From Varroa destructor (lineage: Eukaryota; Arthropoda; Arachnida; Mesostigmata; Varroidae): 64,000 nt of DNA. Of this stretch, positions 60,823 through 64,000 are shown one piece after another. The stretch is from assembly GCF_002443255.2 (NCBI RefSeq), contig NW_019211458.1:9205364-9269363 (forward strand). The letters run 5' to 3'. A program made the position numbers and the translations under genes. Below the pieces are notes generated by a model, which saw only the letters and a list, made by a program, of their open reading frames with translations, was not told the origin of the DNA and ran no database searches. Within the stretch, counting starts at the first letter, position 1. Every line of letters starts with the position of its first letter.

Positions 60823-61066
60823 TTACCTCTGTTCTATTTGTTTTTTAATTTTTTCATATTTTTGAAACGCTGCCTTTCTCCAAACGAACTCCAGATGCTG
60901 TAATAAATGATGGAAGTATCTGATCTGAAAAGCCACACATAGGAACATTTCTTTTTGACAGTAAAAACGAATCAGCCAGGTAGAGCGGGTTGACTTCGCA
61001 TGCTCGTCAGATGATGCATAGTCCGGATTGTGTTTCAGACGAAGATCTATTGCCACGAAAAATTGC
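60823..61066 (-). pseudogene. Possible fragment resembling phosphatidylinositol synthase
   Basis: After an acceptor-like ATATTAG the frame reads Q-F-F-V-A-I-D. Twenty-five residues later it reads W-L-I-R-F-Y-C-Q-K-E-M-F-L and a further F-x-x-L-L-x-x-L-x-F. As I recall it, CDP-diacylglycerol-inositol 3-phosphatidyltransferase has an A-I-D, a similar spacing, then L-R-L-Y-Y-x-x-(K/R). The later part and C-terminus do not match, the catalytic CDP-alcohol motif is absent, and no upstream exon is visible. It could be a decayed fragment or a coincidence. Confidence 0.2.
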
Positions 61067-62053
61067 CTAATATTTCTGATCAAGCTTGAGCTAATACTGA
61101 GACCATCAAAGATGTTCGCGTTTACATACTTGACGATATAACTTTATTTAAGTAGTTTAATATAAAACACCGATATAGAATGCCAGTTCTATGGACATGG
61201 ACTTTCTCTGTATGTGTGGGGACAAATTGTGTGATTTTGTAGAAAAGCAAACTAGACTATTGGGTGATGTAAAGTTAGTTTATTTTCGATTCGAAGTACA
61301 ATGCGAGTTGTTAAAAAGGCTTAGTTTCGAAAATTATCAAAATAAACTGTCGCTGCTGTTGCTGTCATCATTAACAGCTACGTAGCTGTTGCTCACAATG
61401 AACACTGTCGAGAGACGGCTCTGTTCAGGCTGACTCTACCGCTTTCCCAGTCTTCCTTTTGGCCCTTTCATATGTGGTTCTGTTTGGCCCGCTGTGGTTC
61501 CTTTCGAAGCTCTTGTTGTTATTGTTACTACCTGCTGCTGCCGCTGCTACTGCTTTTGCTCATATAATCGTTGCGGCCATTTGCTAGATTTGCACGCTGA
61601 TTTGGCCGACTGTGATGTCCATATGAATGCGAATTTGTGTCTGTGTGTGCGTTTGGTACCGTAAATGGGTCACTCGGACTGCGTCGTGTTCTCTTTCTGG
61701 CAGGGAGGGCGTCTTTGACTTGTGCAATTCGTTACGTTGTATTGGGTTCTTCTGGCCGTTGTAAGAACCCTCTACGACATCTTCGCTATTTGCGTTACCT
61801 TCTGCGCTTCTCTGCCTTCAGGGTCTCTGCTGATTGCGCGCAGACTGAAGGATAATGACGTTCGAAGTCAGTCACTAGTGCCGCTGGTACTACCAGCAGT
61901 AATAGTTCCTGGCGGAGCCACCAAATACCAAGGGCCATCATGACTGTCCCTCCCGCTTTCTTGCTACCCCCGTCGTTTCTTAATCCCAACGTCGACTGAA
62001 CCCGACGACGCCTCAGCCATAATCGGCTTGCTACCATAGCCGCTGGCCCCTAC

Positions 62054-62076
62054 GCTGCCGCCGCCGCCGCCGCCGT
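62054..62076. repeat. (CCG)n trinucleotide repeat
   Basis: About seven CCG units. Confidence 0.9.
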
Positions 62077-62456
62077 CTAACCGCTAAAATCAACACTTGT
62101 TTGGGTGCTACCGTTACCTTAACCTCCAACCTCGAATACAACGTCGCGTTTCAATAAGCGTGCACTTAACGATCGCATCGTTAAACAGGGTTTCTTGTGT
62201 GAAGAACAAACTCAGTAATGATCGGATTTCGAAGGGAATCGGCTGCTAACTCGGCAGCGAATAAACAACAAAGTTAGTGTTTCACGTATCCTCTCATGTC
62301 TGTACCGCCCAGAAGTGGAGGGAGCGAGTAGTCGCTAATGTCAACGCTAGAAAACAGCGCCCGCTTTAACTACTAGCGACACCTCATCGTCAACTTGGAA
62401 GTTCTCAACTAGTTAAAATAGTAGAAGCTTCATTCAGAGATTACTTCTTACTACAG

Positions 62457-62471
62457 TATATATATATATAT
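62457..62471. repeat. Short TA repeat
   Basis: About seven TA units. Confidence 0.8.
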
Positions 62472-64000
62472 CGTGTTTGAAGATACACAGCAAAACGTAC
62501 GAGGTGCTATCACCACTAAAATCGAACGATTGGCCGAAGCCACCATTATGTGTATATTAAGCGATTTGGTAGAGCCTTAAAACTGAACTAGTCTTAAGCG
62601 TCAGTCAGTACCGTTTGATCAGAAGCACAGTAGGTCATGACCAAAGGTGAGAATAAGGCAAAAATATCTTAGCGCATAATATAAGACTTAATCTATCACT
62701 AATGGGTCGGGTCCAAGTTGTGGTTGGCGAAGCTAATATTTCTCATACGAGCAAAATATTACGAAAGGACGTCATGGAATTCCTTTGAGAACGATTGATA
62801 ACAAGTTAATCAATGAAGCCTATTGAGTTATACAAAAGGATCAAATTTTATTACTAAGTTTATGTCGTAAATTTAATCTAATACATATGGGTTGATAACA
62901 GAACATATAATAACCCGTTTGCAGGCTGTTCAGTCACCCCGTGGCTATCTTAACGGGGTCGATTGTGTGTTTCTAGCTTCTCTGTTTTGTTTTACGATCG
63001 TGTATTGAGCACCAAATAGGCATTGTACGCCCCGCAGCAAGATTGGACGCTAATAACGAAAAGCTTGGTAGTGACACACAGACCGATTATTACACGAAAC
63101 CGTGACGTAGTTGAAATTGTATGACTTTGAATCCGTGTGATGCTCACCATTACGCTAAAAAAAAAAAAAGAATCATCTGTGGGCAGCGATCGATCACATA
63201 CCGGTAACCAGCCAACCGTTCCATCATCAACAAAACGGTCAAGTCCATGAATGCGATTGGTGTTTCCATTGCTCACCCGGGCTTATTCATTGACTATGTA
63301 GCCTACCGTATTTGTTCCGCTACGAGCAAATTCAAACGCTATGACTACTTTATATCCGCAAAGTCAACTTACTTTTATTTCATCATATTATGATGAGTAT
63401 GTTACTATATAAGAACCGATAGATAGCAATCATTTACCGTTTACCACATTTCGTTTCAGTAAGCTTTATGTTGTGCATTGGCTCAATGTAAACCATGAAC
63501 ATGTGGCCATCGTTGACAAATCGTTGATACGGCTTATTTTTTGAGTCCTTGATACTTATAGCGGCAAGGCAGTTCCAAAGGCTTGTTCGCCAAGTCAATA
63601 AAAGATACGCAACATGGCCGATTGTTTTTACATTCGGCACTAAAGCTCGAGCTACGGCCGGGCTCTAATAAAACCCTGACACGATAATAGCAAAATATCG
63701 GGAATAACTAACAGAATTTCGTAAGGCGTCAATGACAGCAGTGAACGCAATGAAGCAAGTAACAAGCGAAAGCATGTTTGTGATGGAAAGGGTGAAAAAA
63801 AAAACTTATGCTCTATGTCTCTCGGAGAACTGATTAGGTACTGTTGGGCGCAGCCTTTCTTTCGATATTACGGACGTCATAGCGTCGAGAGCGTTCTTCG
63901 AAAAGAACAATTATACTTAGAAAACTTAGTGTGCAATGGATGGATTCGGGCCGAAACGTTGAACGGGCGAGCTTAATAATGTAAGTGCTGCCAATGGCAT

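Larger units (their letters stand above)
39995..64000. other. Region without a confidently identified gene
   Basis: Twenty-four kilobases of mostly AT-rich sequence upstream of the last recognisable exon. It may be 5' UTR introns and promoter of the Smallish-like gene, intergenic DNA, or both. Separately listed are a transposon remnant, hairpins, microsatellites and a few open, splice-bordered segments that I cannot assign. Confidence 0.5.

Overview
The window looks like a stretch of an arthropod nuclear genome. Its protein-coding signal is split into exons with GT/AG borders, introns run from about 130 bp to 22 kb, TA/CA microsatellites are frequent, and I see no bacterial-style operons. Moderate GC, decayed mariner-type transposons and the protein family suggest a mite or another chelicerate, but that is inference; no sequence marker fixes the species.

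Only one gene is strongly supported. It is a minus-strand gene for an LMO7/Smallish-family junctional scaffold and occupies roughly 40.0 kb down to 1.47 kb. I rebuilt nine coding exons by matching splice sites and reading phases: 39,994-39,803; 38,621-38,424; 30,633-30,553; 8,031-7,793; 7,586-7,096; 6,961-4,887; 4,696-3,621; 2,416-2,000; 1,716-1,467. Counted from the ATG at 39,985 they total 5,010 bases, exactly 1,670 codons (1,669 residues plus stop), and every junction agrees in phase. The protein has a charged N-terminal region with the family's K-W-K helical segment, one PDZ domain, about a dozen copies of a short R-K-A linear motif, a tyrosine-rich block with repeated Y-E-N sites, the H-W-L-I-Q-E-A-E helix and a complete C-terminal LIM zinc finger. 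The last six exons are packed into 6.6 kb. The 5' exons are spread over the next 32 kb, including a 22.5 kb intron.

The 8-30 kb intron holds a decayed mariner transposase (about 10.1-11.1 kb, minus strand), a GC-rich stop-poor island at 18.8-20.2 kb with a possible alternative first exon (19,578-19,409) whose phase would fit the PDZ exon, and weak small-ORF candidates. From 40 kb to 64 kb I recognise no gene with confidence. The stretch contains a second, weaker Tc1/mariner-like remnant (about 42.9-43.5 kb), several perfect or near-perfect hairpins, microsatellites, and a few open, splice-bordered segments that I cannot assign (56.0-56.45 kb, 60.8-61.07 kb, 63.43-63.6 kb). I saw no convincing tRNA, rRNA, CRISPR array or intact transposon. 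No clearly new multi-gene system is visible. The most notable biology is the motif architecture and alternative-start potential of the Smallish/LMO7-like gene.
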